Below, one piece after another: positions 17,172 through 26,400 of a stretch of 39,022 bases of DNA. The stretch is from Planctomycetota bacterium. GTDB taxonomy: Bacteria; Planctomycetota; PLA2; JAEUHO01. The notes beneath the pieces are model-generated. The model did not search any database. It saw only the letters and a list, made by a program, of their open reading frames with translations, and was not told the DNA's origin. Within the stretch, counting starts at the first letter, position 1, and each line of letters opens with the position of its first letter. The stretch is taken from NCBI GenBank assembly GCA_029259795.1, contig JAJDEM010000366.1:1-39022 (forward strand), read 5' to 3'. The translations under genes were made by a program, and so were the position numbers.

Positions 17172-18863
17172 ATGTCGGCTACGCCCGGTGCCAGGCTGCC
17201 CGCCCCCCTTCTCGTGTTCGTGCTCCTCGCGGCCGTGGGCACTGTGTTCATTGCGATGTGGAACGGTCCCGACGACACGCAGCCTTCGGCTGACCCCGAG
17301 CGATCGGTCGCGAGGGATGAACCCAGCGCTGCGACCCTTGCGGTCCGCGGGGCGGAGGCTCCTGGGACACAGCCCGCCGGAACAGAGGGCGCACGGCCGA
17401 ACGCCAAGGCGGGATCCGCCGCGCTCGACGAAGCCGCGGCAGATACGACGGCAGAGCCCACCAGTCGACTCCTCCTCTTCACGGCCGAAGCCTTCCGCTT
17501 GTTGGGCCAGGGCGAGTATCCGGCGGCCCCCGGCAGCGTGGTCGATGAGCTCGGCTCGGCCGAAGAGCGTCCCCTCGAGCTTCCGCGCGCCTACGTCGTG
17601 GGGCAACCAGGCGCCTACGGCATCCGCGGCGACTTCGGCACGACGGGCAGCTACACGTGGCAGGGCCTCGCGACCTTGACGCATGACGCGCGTGCCCCGA
17701 CCGAGGCCGAAGAGGACACGAAGGACCCAGCCAAAGCCGCGATCCGTGGATCGATCGTCGATGCCGAGGGAGAGGCGATCCCGGGCGCGGAGGTGATCCT
17801 CTACTCGAGCTTCTACGTGCGTCAGGCCTACTACGACCACCGGGTTCGCCAGATCGGGCGCGTACTTGCCGATGCGAAGGGCGTCTTCGAGGTCCGCCCT
17901 GTGGATCTGGACACCGTGCACTTCGGCGGCAACGGCGAGGTGCTCATGACCGTGCGGCATGCGCGCTATGCAGACATCGTGGCTACGCGGCTCCGAGGCA
18001 TCCGCCCGGGCCAAGCGATTGACATCGGCAGGGTCCTCCTCCCTTCGCGGTCAGCGAAGCTCTCGGGCGTCATCCGCAACCTGAAGGGCGAGCCCGTCGT
18101 TGGCGCGGCGGTCCGCGCCTCAGGCGACATGACCCCCTCGGACTACGACAAGACCGAACGCATGATCGTCCTGGATGCATGCCCGACCGCGATCACGGAC
18201 GAGAACGGAGCGTACGAACTCACCGACTTCGCCGCCGGCGAAGCCGTGCTCTCGATCCACGTGAACATCGACTGTGTTCGCCACGAGCGTAGGCGCCTTG
18301 GCGGCGAGAGCACGTGGAGCCCACGTGTGCTCGCGGGCGGCGAGGTGCGTGGCCGCGTGGTCGATGGCTCCGGCGACCCGGTCGCTGCGGCGGTCGTGGC
18401 CGGCGGCGGCAACTGGACCCCATCGAATGCGGACGGCACCTTCTGGCTCGACAACATCCAACCGGGACCGCTCACGATCGAGGTGGCCCATCACCTCTGG
18501 TACGCCGTCTCCGTGAAGGACGTAGCGACGGACGGCAAGGAAGACATCGAGTTGGTGCTCGAGACGCGCCTGCCCCGGGTGACGATCCAGGTGGTGGACG
18601 AGGCCGGCGAGCCCATACCGCTGGTGGCGATCGACTGGACCTGGCCCAAGGGACAGGGTCCGGGTCTCTCCACGCCGGACTCTCGCTTCTGGCACGACCC
18701 CAAGGGCGTGTCAGAGGTGATCGTCCCGGAGGGCACCGAGGGCGCGACGATCTCGATCCCCGAGGCCAACCGCGTGGGGACGATCGCGCCAGCGGAGTTG
18801 ACGGACGGCGCCGAGCTCCGGGTCGTCCTCCGTGAGCCCGCGCCCGTACCTGACGACAAGTGA
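17172..18863 (+). CDS. Membrane-anchored protein with carboxypeptidase-regulatory-like repeats
   Basis: 563 residues from the ATG at 17172 (GGAGGTGCG ahead; ten codons upstream of this are open but lack a site). One membrane segment at about 10-29 acts as anchor or uncleaved signal. Residues 30-190 are low-complexity and linker-like. Then come at least four beta-sandwich units of the carboxypeptidase-regulatory-like type, recognisable by their opening phrase: IRGSIVDAEGEAIPGAEVIL (about 195), LSGVIRNLKGEPVVGAAVRA (about 297), VRGRVVDGSGDPVAAAVVAG (about 394) and VTIQVVDEAGEPIPLVAI (about 471). These domains are Ig-like and act in protein-protein or surface contacts; they have no enzyme activity. 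No catalytic carboxypeptidase domain is present. Confidence 0.87.
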   Translation: MSATPGARLPAPLLVFVLLAAVGTVFIAMWNGPDDTQPSADPERSVARDEPSAATLAVRGAEAPGTQPAGTEGARPNAKAGSAALDEAAADTTAEPTSRLLLFTAEAFRLLGQGEYPAAPGSVVDELGSAEERPLELPRAYVVGQPGAYGIRGDFGTTGSYTWQGLATLTHDARAPTEAEEDTKDPAKAAIRGSIVDAEGEAIPGAEVILYSSFYVRQAYYDHRVRQIGRVLADAKGVFEVRPVDLDTVHFGGNGEVLMTVRHARYADIVATRLRGIRPGQAIDIGRVLLPSRSAKLSGVIRNLKGEPVVGAAVRASGDMTPSDYDKTERMIVLDACPTAITDENGAYELTDFAAGEAVLSIHVNIDCVRHERRRLGGESTWSPRVLAGGEVRGRVVDGSGDPVAAAVVAGGGNWTPSNADGTFWLDNIQPGPLTIEVAHHLWYAVSVKDVATDGKEDIELVLETRLPRVTIQVVDEAGEPIPLVAIDWTWPKGQGPGLSTPDSRFWHDPKGVSEVIVPEGTEGATISIPEANRVGTIAPAELTDGAELRVVLREPAPVPDDK

Positions 18864-18875
18864 CGTCCACGTCAC
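18860..18875. promoter_or_regulatory. 16-bp inverted repeat across a stop codon, plus hairpin at 18961-18976
   Basis: GTGACGT, CC and ACGTCAC form a perfect 7+2+7 inverted repeat spanning the TGA of the upstream gene. In the same 121-bp convergent gap, GGCGG, AGCACT and CCGCC at 18961-18976 extend to a 7-bp palindromic stem. Either may help terminate transcription, although neither is followed by a T-tract. Confidence 0.3.
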
Positions 18876-18984
18876 GGGCGTAGCACCCACCCGGCTACCT
18901 TGGTGCTCTTCGGGACGAGGGCCAGCAGTGCCCGGCGACAGCTTCACGGGTGTTTTCTGCGGCGGAGCACTCCGCCCCGCTCGA

Positions 18985-19644
18985 CTAGTAGCCGGGGCCG
19001 CGGTTCTCGGGACGCTTGGGGCAGCATGCGCCGCTCTTGGCGCCGGCGGTCTTCGCGCGACGCTTGAACTTCAGCTCCATGTGCTTGAACTTCACGCCAC
19101 CCACCTCCATGTGCATGCGCATCATGAAGTGGTCCTTGTCGACGACGATCCACTGGGTCTCCATGGGCATCTTCCCCATCGGACCTTCCCAGACCATGCT
19201 GACCGTGAAGCTCTTGCCGTCCTTGCTCGCGGCACCGGTGGACATGCCAATGCCGGTGCTGAAGCTATCGATCCACGTGCTCTGGTACCGCTGCTTGAAG
19301 TTGTCAAAGGCCAAGATGCCGAGGCCTGTGAAGGGCATGCCCTTCAGGTCGCCGCTGTAGTCCGTGGCGAGATAGCGACCGCCCAAGATCCACTTGCTTG
19401 ACGCCGTGGCCGTGGACTTGACGGGGTTCTCATCACCGGGCTGCATCCACAGCGTGGACTCGGCGTCGAAGTCACCAACCATGGGCTCCATCAGCTTGTG
19501 ACCGGGGCCGGGCGTGGCGAGCTCCGCCATCATCTTCATCATCTCCTCTTCGCTCGGCTGGGCATCATCCGAGAAGCCATTGCCGGCGAGGAAGCCGATC
19601 AATCCAGCCGCGAATACGGCACCGACAACCATGCGAATCTTCAT
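18985..19644 (-). CDS. Exported DUF1579 protein
   Basis: 219 residues with an N-terminal signal peptide (VVGAVFAAGLIGFLAGNGFS). The core matches DUF1579: GPGHKLMEPMVGDFDAESTLWM, then SKWILGGRYLATDYSGDLKGMPFTGLGILAFDNFKQRYQSTWIDS in consecutive strands (only key parts given), then MVWEGPMGKMPMETQWIVVDKD. DUF1579 proteins form a small beta-barrel (lipocalin-like) and are common in Planctomycetota and Acidobacteriota; function is unknown. The C-terminal tail contains GACCPKRPE, with an extra Cys pair not usual for the family. The ATG is followed by lysine-rich residues typical of a signal peptide; a TTGGAGAA site precedes it. Confidence 0.9.
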   Translation of the reverse strand: MKIRMVVGAVFAAGLIGFLAGNGFSDDAQPSEEEMMKMMAELATPGPGHKLMEPMVGDFDAESTLWMQPGDENPVKSTATASSKWILGGRYLATDYSGDLKGMPFTGLGILAFDNFKQRYQSTWIDSFSTGIGMSTGAASKDGKSFTVSMVWEGPMGKMPMETQWIVVDKDHFMMRMHMEVGGVKFKHMELKFKRRAKTAGAKSGACCPKRPENRGPGY

Positions 19645-19834
19645 GCGAGTTCTCCAAGTGAGGTTCCGAGGATCGAAGCCACCGGGGGGCTCTCAGGCCC
19701 GCGCCAGGGCCGTGGATCATAGGGAGTTGCGCGCGCCAGGGCACTCAGAAACGGGCGCTGGATGGGCTGGGTGCTCGGGGCGGGTGCCGAGACCGCCCCT
19801 CCTCGGCCCAAACTCCGCGTACGCTCCCGCTGCG

Positions 19835-20767
19835 ATGCCTACCCAATCCAACGACCCGCTTGCCTGGCGGCGGCCGCCGCGCCCCCGCGCCCTGTCCGAC
19901 CCCCACAACGACTGGACGGACGAGTTGTGCCGGGCGCTCCTCGCGGTGAAGGACGCTGACCTGACCTGGCGAGAGTTCAAGGCGTTCTACAACCCGTGCC
20001 CGGCCGGCACGTTCGAAGAAGTCGCCTACTACCTCCCACTTGCCATTCGGTACCTGGTGGAGCGTCGGGATGGATTCGGCGAGTTCTTAGACGGGTTCGC
20101 GACCTGGCTCTCCGAGCACGCCGAGGACCTTGAAGACCTGGGCGCCACGGACGCCGTGACCACAGGTCTCGCAAACGTACTTCACGCGTGGACATCCGAG
20201 TTTCACATCATTCACTTCGACGAAGCCGCCTGCCGCGCCAAGGAATGGGTCCTGAAGTACTTCAACTACGTCGACCCTACCGACGAGGTGACTGAACTGA
20301 TCCACTGCCTCGTCAGGGAGAGTGCGTTCCGAGCACCCGCCGAGCGCTTTGTCGCGGAGCTCGCGGCCTCGGACTCCCCAACCGACGCGGCTTGGTTCCT
20401 GGAGCTCGCGCGCCAGCAGGAAGAGGGCCACTACCGCATCACCGGCGAGGCCCAAGACCACGACGAAGGGCTGGAGGAATGTCTAGGCGAGGTCCAGCAA
20501 CTCATGGAAGCGATGGGCTGTGCCGAGGGAATCGACCTCACGGACATGGACACGGAAGCCATGGACGCGAAAACCATGGCCGAGGGAATTCGCGAGGCCG
20601 GTCGACGCGCCGATGCGGTCAAGAGCGAGGCCATCCTCTCCTTGGTGCGTGATCAAGGGCTGAGAGAACGCGCAGCCGCGCTCGTGGCCGGGAGCGACTT
20701 GCTCGATCCTGCGGCAAGCTACTGGCGAGACACCCGGGCCTCCCTTCGGCTTGACCGAGACGCCTGA
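19835..20767 (+). CDS. Soluble acidic protein, unknown function
   Basis: 310 residues from the ATG at 19835. The frame is open for about 100 codons upstream, but that part is Arg/Pro-rich and not protein-like. The ribosome-binding site is weak, so the start is a best guess. There is no signal peptide or membrane segment. The sequence is mostly helical and strongly acidic (DTEAMDAKTMAEGIREAG; HAEDLEDLGATDAV). A run WFLELARQQEEGHYRITGEAQDHDEG and the end LDPAASYWRDTRASLRL are distinctive. No domain is recognised. It is transcribed away from the DUF1579 gene and is followed after 152 bp by the phosphotransferase gene. Confidence 0.75.
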   Translation: MPTQSNDPLAWRRPPRPRALSDPHNDWTDELCRALLAVKDADLTWREFKAFYNPCPAGTFEEVAYYLPLAIRYLVERRDGFGEFLDGFATWLSEHAEDLEDLGATDAVTTGLANVLHAWTSEFHIIHFDEAACRAKEWVLKYFNYVDPTDEVTELIHCLVRESAFRAPAERFVAELAASDSPTDAAWFLELARQQEEGHYRITGEAQDHDEGLEECLGEVQQLMEAMGCAEGIDLTDMDTEAMDAKTMAEGIREAGRRADAVKSEAILSLVRDQGLRERAAALVAGSDLLDPAASYWRDTRASLRLDRDA

Positions 20768-20852
20768 GTCCTCTGCCCTGCGGAGTACCGAAGCGCGCGT
20801 CGATCAACTCGGGGGAGACGCCTCCGCTGATCGCGCCAGGGTGCCATGCGCG

Positions 20853-20864
20853 GCGTCATGACGC
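20853..20864. promoter_or_regulatory. 12-bp palindrome upstream of the phosphotransferase gene
   Basis: GCGTCATGACGC is a perfect palindrome 55 bp before the ATG at 20920. A second imperfect element, GCGGAG at 20780-20785 and CTCCGC at 20822-20827, lies nearer the upstream stop codon and contains a GGAGTACCG phrase like the repeats found further right. Possible operator; position is the only evidence. Confidence 0.3.
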
Positions 20865-20919
20865 GCCCCCCCCACCCGCCGAGGTTCACGCAAGCTCGGC
20901 GCCGTGGTTGAATCCGCGG

Positions 20920-21858
20920 ATGAAGCCCTTGCCCCCCTGGTCCGCGCCCAACTGGCCCGCGGAGACCGAGCCGGCCATGGATGCGGCTCTTGCTGAGGTG
21001 GGCCGGCCTCGCCTTGGCGCCGTCCGCACGGAGAAGGCCTGGGGTCGCTCGTGCGTCCAGACCGTGGACACCGAAGCGGGCCCCGTGTGGATCAAGTACG
21101 GCTACGGACTCCCGCCCGGTGAAGAGCTGGTTCTCGCCCGACTCGTTCAGCGCTGGCCGGACCGCGTGCCCGAGGTCGTGGCGACCTGGCCCGGTGCGGT
21201 GGCGATGAGTCCCCTCCCTGGCGTCGAGCTCACGCCCGCACACGCCCTCAACTACTGGTGCGACGCCGCCAGGGGCCTTGCCGAGCTCGAAGCGGGCGAA
21301 CGCAGCCATGTCGAGGCCTGGCTCGCCCTGGGAGTTCGCGACCGACGAGCGAAAGCATGGAGCGACGCCGTGCACGACCTGCTCGCCAGCCCCGTCCTCG
21401 CGGGACTGGATGGCCCAACCCGGGCGCGACTCGAAGCCTTCGTTCCGGAGTTCATCTCGCGCTTCATCGACAACTTCACAAGCCCCGCCACGCTCGTCCA
21501 CCAGGACTCCGGCTGCTGCAACATGCACCTTGATGAGGCCTCGGGACGGGTGGTTCACTTCGACTGGACGGATGTCGTCGTGGGTCATCCGGTGTTCAGC
21601 TGCGACCGCCTGCTCGACCAGGCTCTTGCCGAGCACCACGGCGCCATCATCGACGCGTTCTGCGAGCCTCTGGGTATCGACCTCGTCGAGTACTGGGCCA
21701 TGCGGCGTTCCAATGTCCTTCACGAAGTCTTGCGCTACCACGACGAGATCGAGCACGTGGACCGCGAGGACCCCATGCACGCCTCACTCTCCAAGTCGGT
21801 GTGCTCGCAGTTGAAGGCGCTCGTGGACTTCGAGACCGCGCGTTCACACAATCCGTAG
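20920..21858 (+). CDS. APH-like phosphotransferase
   Basis: 312 residues from the ATG at 20920; a TTG four codons earlier is an alternative start. The fold is that of aminoglycoside-phosphotransferase/choline-kinase-like enzymes. Brenner motif LVHQDSGCCNMHLD gives His194, Asp196 (catalytic base) and Asn201 (metal). VHFDWTD gives Asp215 (metal, DFG-like position). Lys59 in VWIKYGYG is a likely ATP-binding lysine. Gln replaces the usual Gly in H-G-D, an accepted variant. The substrate cannot be told. Such proteins phosphorylate small molecules or are orphan kinases, and resistance to an antibiotic should not be assumed. The next gene, the DsrE-like protein, starts 41 bp downstream, so they may be co-transcribed. 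Confidence 0.85.
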   Translation: MKPLPPWSAPNWPAETEPAMDAALAEVGRPRLGAVRTEKAWGRSCVQTVDTEAGPVWIKYGYGLPPGEELVLARLVQRWPDRVPEVVATWPGAVAMSPLPGVELTPAHALNYWCDAARGLAELEAGERSHVEAWLALGVRDRRAKAWSDAVHDLLASPVLAGLDGPTRARLEAFVPEFISRFIDNFTSPATLVHQDSGCCNMHLDEASGRVVHFDWTDVVVGHPVFSCDRLLDQALAEHHGAIIDAFCEPLGIDLVEYWAMRRSNVLHEVLRYHDEIEHVDREDPMHASLSKSVCSQLKALVDFETARSHNP

Positions 21859-21899
21859 GATGAATCCCGGTAAGGCATCGCCCTTGCCCTGGAGCCCCC

Positions 21900-22241
21900 A
21901 TGCAGTCCGACACCCTCGTCTCGTTCACCCGCAATGGCCTGGGGCATGCTGACCCCGCCCTTCAACTCAAGCTCGCCGGCGTTTGGTTGACGATGTGCAT
22001 CGAGAACGATCGCTTGCCCGGCGCGATCACGTTCTATACGGAGGGCGTACACCTCGCATGCGACGGCTCTCCGGTGCTCGAGCAGCTGCGAGCACTCGAG
22101 GCGAAGGGCGTACGCCTGATTCTCTGCAAGACCTGCGTCGATGCGTTTGACCTGGGCGACAAGGTCGCGGTTGGCGTCGTGGGCGGAATGGGCGACATCT
22201 TTGCCGCACAGACCCACGCCGCCAAGATCGTCGCGCTCTAG
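21900..22241 (+). CDS. DsrE/YedF-like small protein
   Basis: 113 residues. It resembles the C-terminal DsrE-like domain of YedF: an N-terminal strand (TLVSFTRNGLGHAD), LAGVWLTMCIENDRLPGAITFYTEGVHLAC (helix-strand, key parts) and then LILCKTCVDAFDLGDKVAVG with Cys76 and Cys79 at the place where family members bind or carry sulfur. YedF homologues are linked to sulfur or selenium transfer. The N-terminal TusA-like domain of YedF is missing. There is no signal peptide. The gene follows the phosphotransferase gene closely. Confidence 0.85.
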   Translation: MQSDTLVSFTRNGLGHADPALQLKLAGVWLTMCIENDRLPGAITFYTEGVHLACDGSPVLEQLRALEAKGVRLILCKTCVDAFDLGDKVAVGVVGGMGDIFAAQTHAAKIVAL

Positions 22242-22269
22242 CGCGTCAGGCAACGGCGCCAGGCCCACG

Positions 22270-22330
22270 TTGCACCGGCTCGTGACTGTGTCTCCGAGCG
22301 GTTCACACAGAGCCTGCCCCCCGCCCCGTT
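22270..22330 (+). repeat. Intergenic repeat family II, copy A
   Basis: Begins TTGCACCGGCTCGTGACTG and continues through CACACAGAGCCTGCCCCCC. It is clearly homologous to the copy at 23265-23325 and more distantly to 33429-33488. GGCTC at 22278-22282 can pair with GAGCC at 22310-22314, enclosing a CTGTGT/ACACAG pair, so a folded RNA or DNA form is possible. It lies in the convergent gap between the DsrE-like and protease genes. Confidence 0.6.
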
Positions 22331-22359
22331 TCGACCCTCACCCCGAGACGTCTCCGCGC

Positions 22360-23073
22360 CTACAACTTCGTCGCCTCGACGAGGATCACCCCCGTGATGA
22401 CCGCCACGCTCTGGCCGTTCACGCGATGGGTCAAGTGGAGTCGGCCCTGATGCAGGCGCAGTCCGTAGCGCTTGCGCCTGAGGGATGGGTCAGGAACGAA
22501 GCCGACGACGGCACCGAACTGGTTTCTTTGCGACCGGTAGGCGAACGGGTCCCATACGTGGACGCCGCTCACCATCAGCATGCCTGTCTTGCGAGCCTTC
22601 GCGACATCTGCGTCGACGCCGGTCACGATCACCGCATGCCCGGTGTACCCACCCTGCGTGTAGTTGAGAATGACGGGCCGGCCTTGCTTTACGTGGTTGT
22701 AGAGCACGAGGGCAAGCGGTGCGCCCGGGACGTACTGACCGGACAGCACGACGCTTCCACCGCTCGCGTCCTTGATCACGACGTTCGTTGTGCGAATCAT
22801 CTCGGCGGGTGAACCCGCCCGGTCGATCGGCATGCCCTTGATTCCGGAGACGATCGCCTCTTGCGGCAGGCGAACGCCGCTATGAGCCAGCACCATCTCC
22901 GCGCACGAAGCCCAGCACCAATTCTGCTGCCGCTGCACACGATAGTGCTTGGCAAACTCCTTGTCCGGGATCCCGATGAAGACGGGGCCGTCACGTCCGG
23001 CGGCGGTACCCGAGAAGCTGAGTGAGCACGCGACAGCAAGCAGCAGAAGGCGAGCCAGATTCCTGGGTTGCAT
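22360..23073 (-). CDS. Exported papain-like cysteine protease (peptidase C70/C39-like)
   Basis: 237 residues from the ATG at 23071-23073, which has GGGAGG ahead and begins directly with a signal peptide (LARLLLLAVACSLSFSGTAAG). The frame is open upstream for about 135 codons, but that part has no such features. The catalytic motif is QNWCWASCAEMVL with Cys53, typical of papain-like proteases of the C70/AvrRpt2 and C39-like groups. His146 is in GGYTGHAVIVTG, and Asp175 in VHVWDPF completes a triad. After signal removal the protein is almost all catalytic domain, so no prodomain is seen. The C-terminal 45 residues may form an extra beta hairpin. It is divergent from the TPR-CHAT gene (23477), which also encodes an exported cysteine peptidase-type protein. 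Confidence 0.87.
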   Translation of the reverse strand: MQPRNLARLLLLAVACSLSFSGTAAGRDGPVFIGIPDKEFAKHYRVQRQQNWCWASCAEMVLAHSGVRLPQEAIVSGIKGMPIDRAGSPAEMIRTTNVVIKDASGGSVVLSGQYVPGAPLALVLYNHVKQGRPVILNYTQGGYTGHAVIVTGVDADVAKARKTGMLMVSGVHVWDPFAYRSQRNQFGAVVGFVPDPSLRRKRYGLRLHQGRLHLTHRVNGQSVAVITGVILVEATKL

Positions 23074-23476
23074 GGCGCAACCTCCCTTCCTTCGTTCGTT
23101 CGACAGTCCGCCGACCACCGCTTCATCCACGACATCTCCTAGAGCGGCGGGAGGCGCCGGGCGTTTCGCGGAGGTGCAGGACACGGCGACGCGTACCAAG
23201 TTCACCCGTCGGTAGCGCAGGTCGAACTCGAAGTCCATGAGGTGGCAAGGGAGTACGGCACCCATTGCACCGGTTCGTGAGCGCGTCACCGGGGGGTGCA
23301 CACAGTGCCTGCCCCCCCTCCCCCGTCGCTTCCGCACTCCTGGGCTGACGCTGCGGGCGACTTCGACGAGATGGGTGGGTGCGAGCCGGTATCCGTCGTT
23401 CGGATCTCGTACGAATAGGACTGGCTCCCTATCGCTAGCCGAACGATGATCGCGCTCCCCAGGGGAGATTCGGTGC
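23074..23476. other. 403-bp divergent intergenic region of the protease and TPR-CHAT genes
   Basis: Must hold both promoters, and no convincing promoter hexamers were found. It contains repeat family II copy B (23265-23325) and, just before it, GAGTACGGCAC at 23251, which matches the arm sequence of repeat family I. A long minus-strand frame crosses it but looks like an unused extension of the protease gene. Confidence 0.5.
23265..23325 (+). repeat. Intergenic repeat family II, copy B
   Basis: Begins TTGCACCGGTTCGTGAGC and continues through CACACAGTGCCTGCCCCCC. It aligns with copy A (22270) over about 60 bp in the same orientation, with weaker similarity about 20 bp further upstream (GGCAAGGGAG versus GGCAACGGCG). 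Copies A and B therefore flank the protease gene as direct repeats. Confidence 0.6.
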
Positions 23477-26400
23477 ATGCGGCGTGGACTCTGTAGCCTT
23501 CTGTTGATTCTCGCACTCGCTGCGCCCGCCCACGGCGAAGACGACCCCGCAAAGGAGCCCGCACCGGATCCGCGGCTCAGCCCCGAAGTCGTGGAGTCGA
23601 GGAAACTCGAACGCCAGACGGTCGCGCTGAATCAGAAGCAGAAGTTCCTGGAGGCCATTCCGCTAGCGCGCCGCGTCCTCGAACTGCGCCAACGCGTGCT
23701 GCCGCCGGGCGACGGGCTGATGGGGAGTGCCCACTTCAACCTGGGCATGGTGCTCAAGGGGCAAGGCCTCTATCGCGAAGCCCGGCAGCACCTGGAGAAG
23801 TCCCTGCAAATCATGGAGGCACTGCGTGGCAAGGACCACAAGGTGGTCGCTGAAGATCTCGCGGCCCTCGCGCAAGTGCTTGCGAAGACCGGTGACTTGC
23901 AGGGGGCGAAGGCTGCGTTCATCCGAGCGATCGCCATCCAAACCACGTCGATTGGTGGCGATCATCCAGAGACTCTCGCAACGAAGCAGCGCTTTGGACT
24001 GCACCTTCTCGAGCTTGGCGCACTCGACCGCGCGCTGGCGTTGTTCCAGGAAGTCGAGGCTGCCCAGCGAAAGAAGCACGGCGACAGCCACCCTGAGGTT
24101 GCGTCCGCACTGAACAACCGCGGTCTCGTCCATGTCGAGCGTGGGGAGTTCGAAGCGGCCGTGGCGCTGGCGGAGCAGGCCCTCGCGATCACCGAAGCCA
24201 ACTTCGGCGCCAAGCACCCCGAGGTCGCGATCTCACTGGCCAATCTCGGCCAGATTCTGGTGGATCAGGGGGCATACAGCGAGGCCGAGCGGGTCCTGAA
24301 GCGGTCCTTGGCTGTGCTCGTCGAAGCCCTGGGTCCGGCGCATTTGTATGTGGGCATCCTCAACGGGCGCGTGGGAACCGTCGCCCTCCGCCAGCGTCGA
24401 TTTGGCGACGCGGAGCGCCACGCGCGGCTGGCGCGCAAGATCGTCGAGGAAGTCCAGGGGACGGACACGGCCGCAGCCGCAAAGATCCGCAGCAACCTCG
24501 GCGTCATGCTCGTCCACGCGGGCAAGGCGGAGGAGGCCCTTCCCCTGTTCGAGGAGTCGCGCAAGATCTACGAACGCGACCTGGGGAAGGAGCATCCGGA
24601 CGTTGCCGGTGCCGACTACAACCTCGGCTTCGCGCTTTCCAAACTCAAGCGGCATGCGCCGGCAGCCCTCGCCCTGCGTCGGAGTCTCGAGGGGCGCAAG
24701 GCAGCGTACGGCCCCCAGCATCCCCTGGTTGCAGCCGCAGCGTTGTCCCTCGCCGATGCACTCGCGGAGACGGGCAAGCATGCGGAAGCCAAGCAGCTCT
24801 ATCTGGAAGCGCTCGCCTCCCATGAAGCGCGCCTCACACGGCGCCTCTCGACCCTGACGTCATCCGAGGCACGCAGCATGGTCCATGCTGCCTGGGGTTC
24901 GGTGCGCGGATGGCTGCGCATCGCACCCAAGCTGGGAGAGACCGGCTACGACGTCGTGTTGCGGTTTCGCGGCCTGGCGGCGCGGGCCGTCATGGAGCAG
25001 CGCCGCACGGCACGCATCGTCGGACGCGGCGACCCCGCCAAGCTGGAGGCCCTGCGAGAAGCGGAGAGTCGCATCGCCGTGATCGCATCGACGCTTCCGC
25101 CGCGCGAGCCCAAGAAGACGCGAGCGTCTCGTCGCGCACTCTGGCGCAAGACGTACGCCGACGCCGTGGCCGCGCGAGACGCGCTGTGGCGCGAGCTCGA
25201 GAAGAAGCATGCCGCACTCGGGACGGCAAGGGCCCGGATCCGCGTCAATCTCAGTGCCATCCGGTCGGCCCTGCGGGACGATGCCGCCGTGGTGGACATC
25301 GTTCGTGTTGGCAAGCACTACATGGCTTGGGTGTACCGGCGGACCGGCGACGTCTCTCGCGTCGACCTGGGTGACGCAGCCAAGATCGACGAGGCGGGTC
25401 AGCTCTTTGCCGAGTTCGCGTCCGACCCGGGAGTCCAGGTAACAGAGAAGTCGTGGCGCGACGCAGCGCAGGCACTCCATGGCCTCGTGTGGGCGCCCCT
25501 GGCCGCGCGCCTTGACGAGGGTGTCCGGGTCGTCTACCTCGTGCCGGATTCCGCCCTCGCGACCGTGCCGATCGGCGCCCTGCCTGGCCACGGCAAGGCC
25601 ACCTACCTCATGGACCAGTTCGACCTCCGCTTCCTGACGACACCGCAAGACCTCGTCGCGCGCGACTTCAAGGTGCGCAAGCGCGAGGGCGTGCTGGTAG
25701 TCGGCGGCGTGGACTACGACAACGCCGCCCCGCCAAAGGGCTCCGAGAAGGAGGCCGCGACCACGCCGGTCCGCCCGCGGGCAAAGCGCACGTTCCTGGC
25801 CCTGCCCGGCGCCGCTGCCGAGGCCAAGGCCGTTCGCGCTTCCGCGAGCGGGACGGTTGAACTCCTTCGCGGCGCAGCGGCAACGGAGGCTGCCGTCGCG
25901 CGGCACGCCGAATCGGCGCGAACCCTGCACATTGCTACGCATGGATTCGTTCGGACCGATGTGATGCGCGGACTGCGGCCCGGGGACGCGAAACAGGAGT
26001 GGCTCGGTGGCAGCGCCGAACGCCGCTTGGCCTCGGGGCACGACCCCCTGCTCCTCGCAGGGCTTGCGCTCGCGGGCGCCAACGTTCACGACGGTGGCGG
26101 CACAGACGACGGCATCATGACCGCGCTTGAAGTGTCGGGGCTTGACCTTGACGGTGTCGATCTGGTCGTGCTGTCTGCTTGCGAGACAGCCCTCGGGCTG
26201 CCGACCGCGGGAAACGGCGTCATCGGGCTCGTCCAAGCGTTCCATGCGGCCGGCGCGCAACAAGTCGTCGGAAGCCAGTGGCTGGTCGACGACGAGGCGA
26301 CCCGCCTTCTCATGACCGCGCTCTACAAGCATCTACGGCCCGGCTCGGACGGCGCCCGAACGAACGTCGGTTCCGCATTGCGAGAGGCCCAGCGACTTGT

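Noticed and set aside
20920-21858. Antibiotic-resistance kinase
   Set aside because: Only the general APH-like fold motifs are visible; no sequence feature specific to a drug-modifying enzyme.
23074-23478. Extension of the protease gene upstream to 23478
   Set aside because: The internal ATG at 23073 has a good ribosome-binding site and starts the signal peptide; the extension is Arg-rich and would overlap the TPR-CHAT start.
24860-26332. 490-codon open frame on the minus strand
   Set aside because: Antisense to the CHAT part of the TPR-CHAT gene; arises from high GC third positions.
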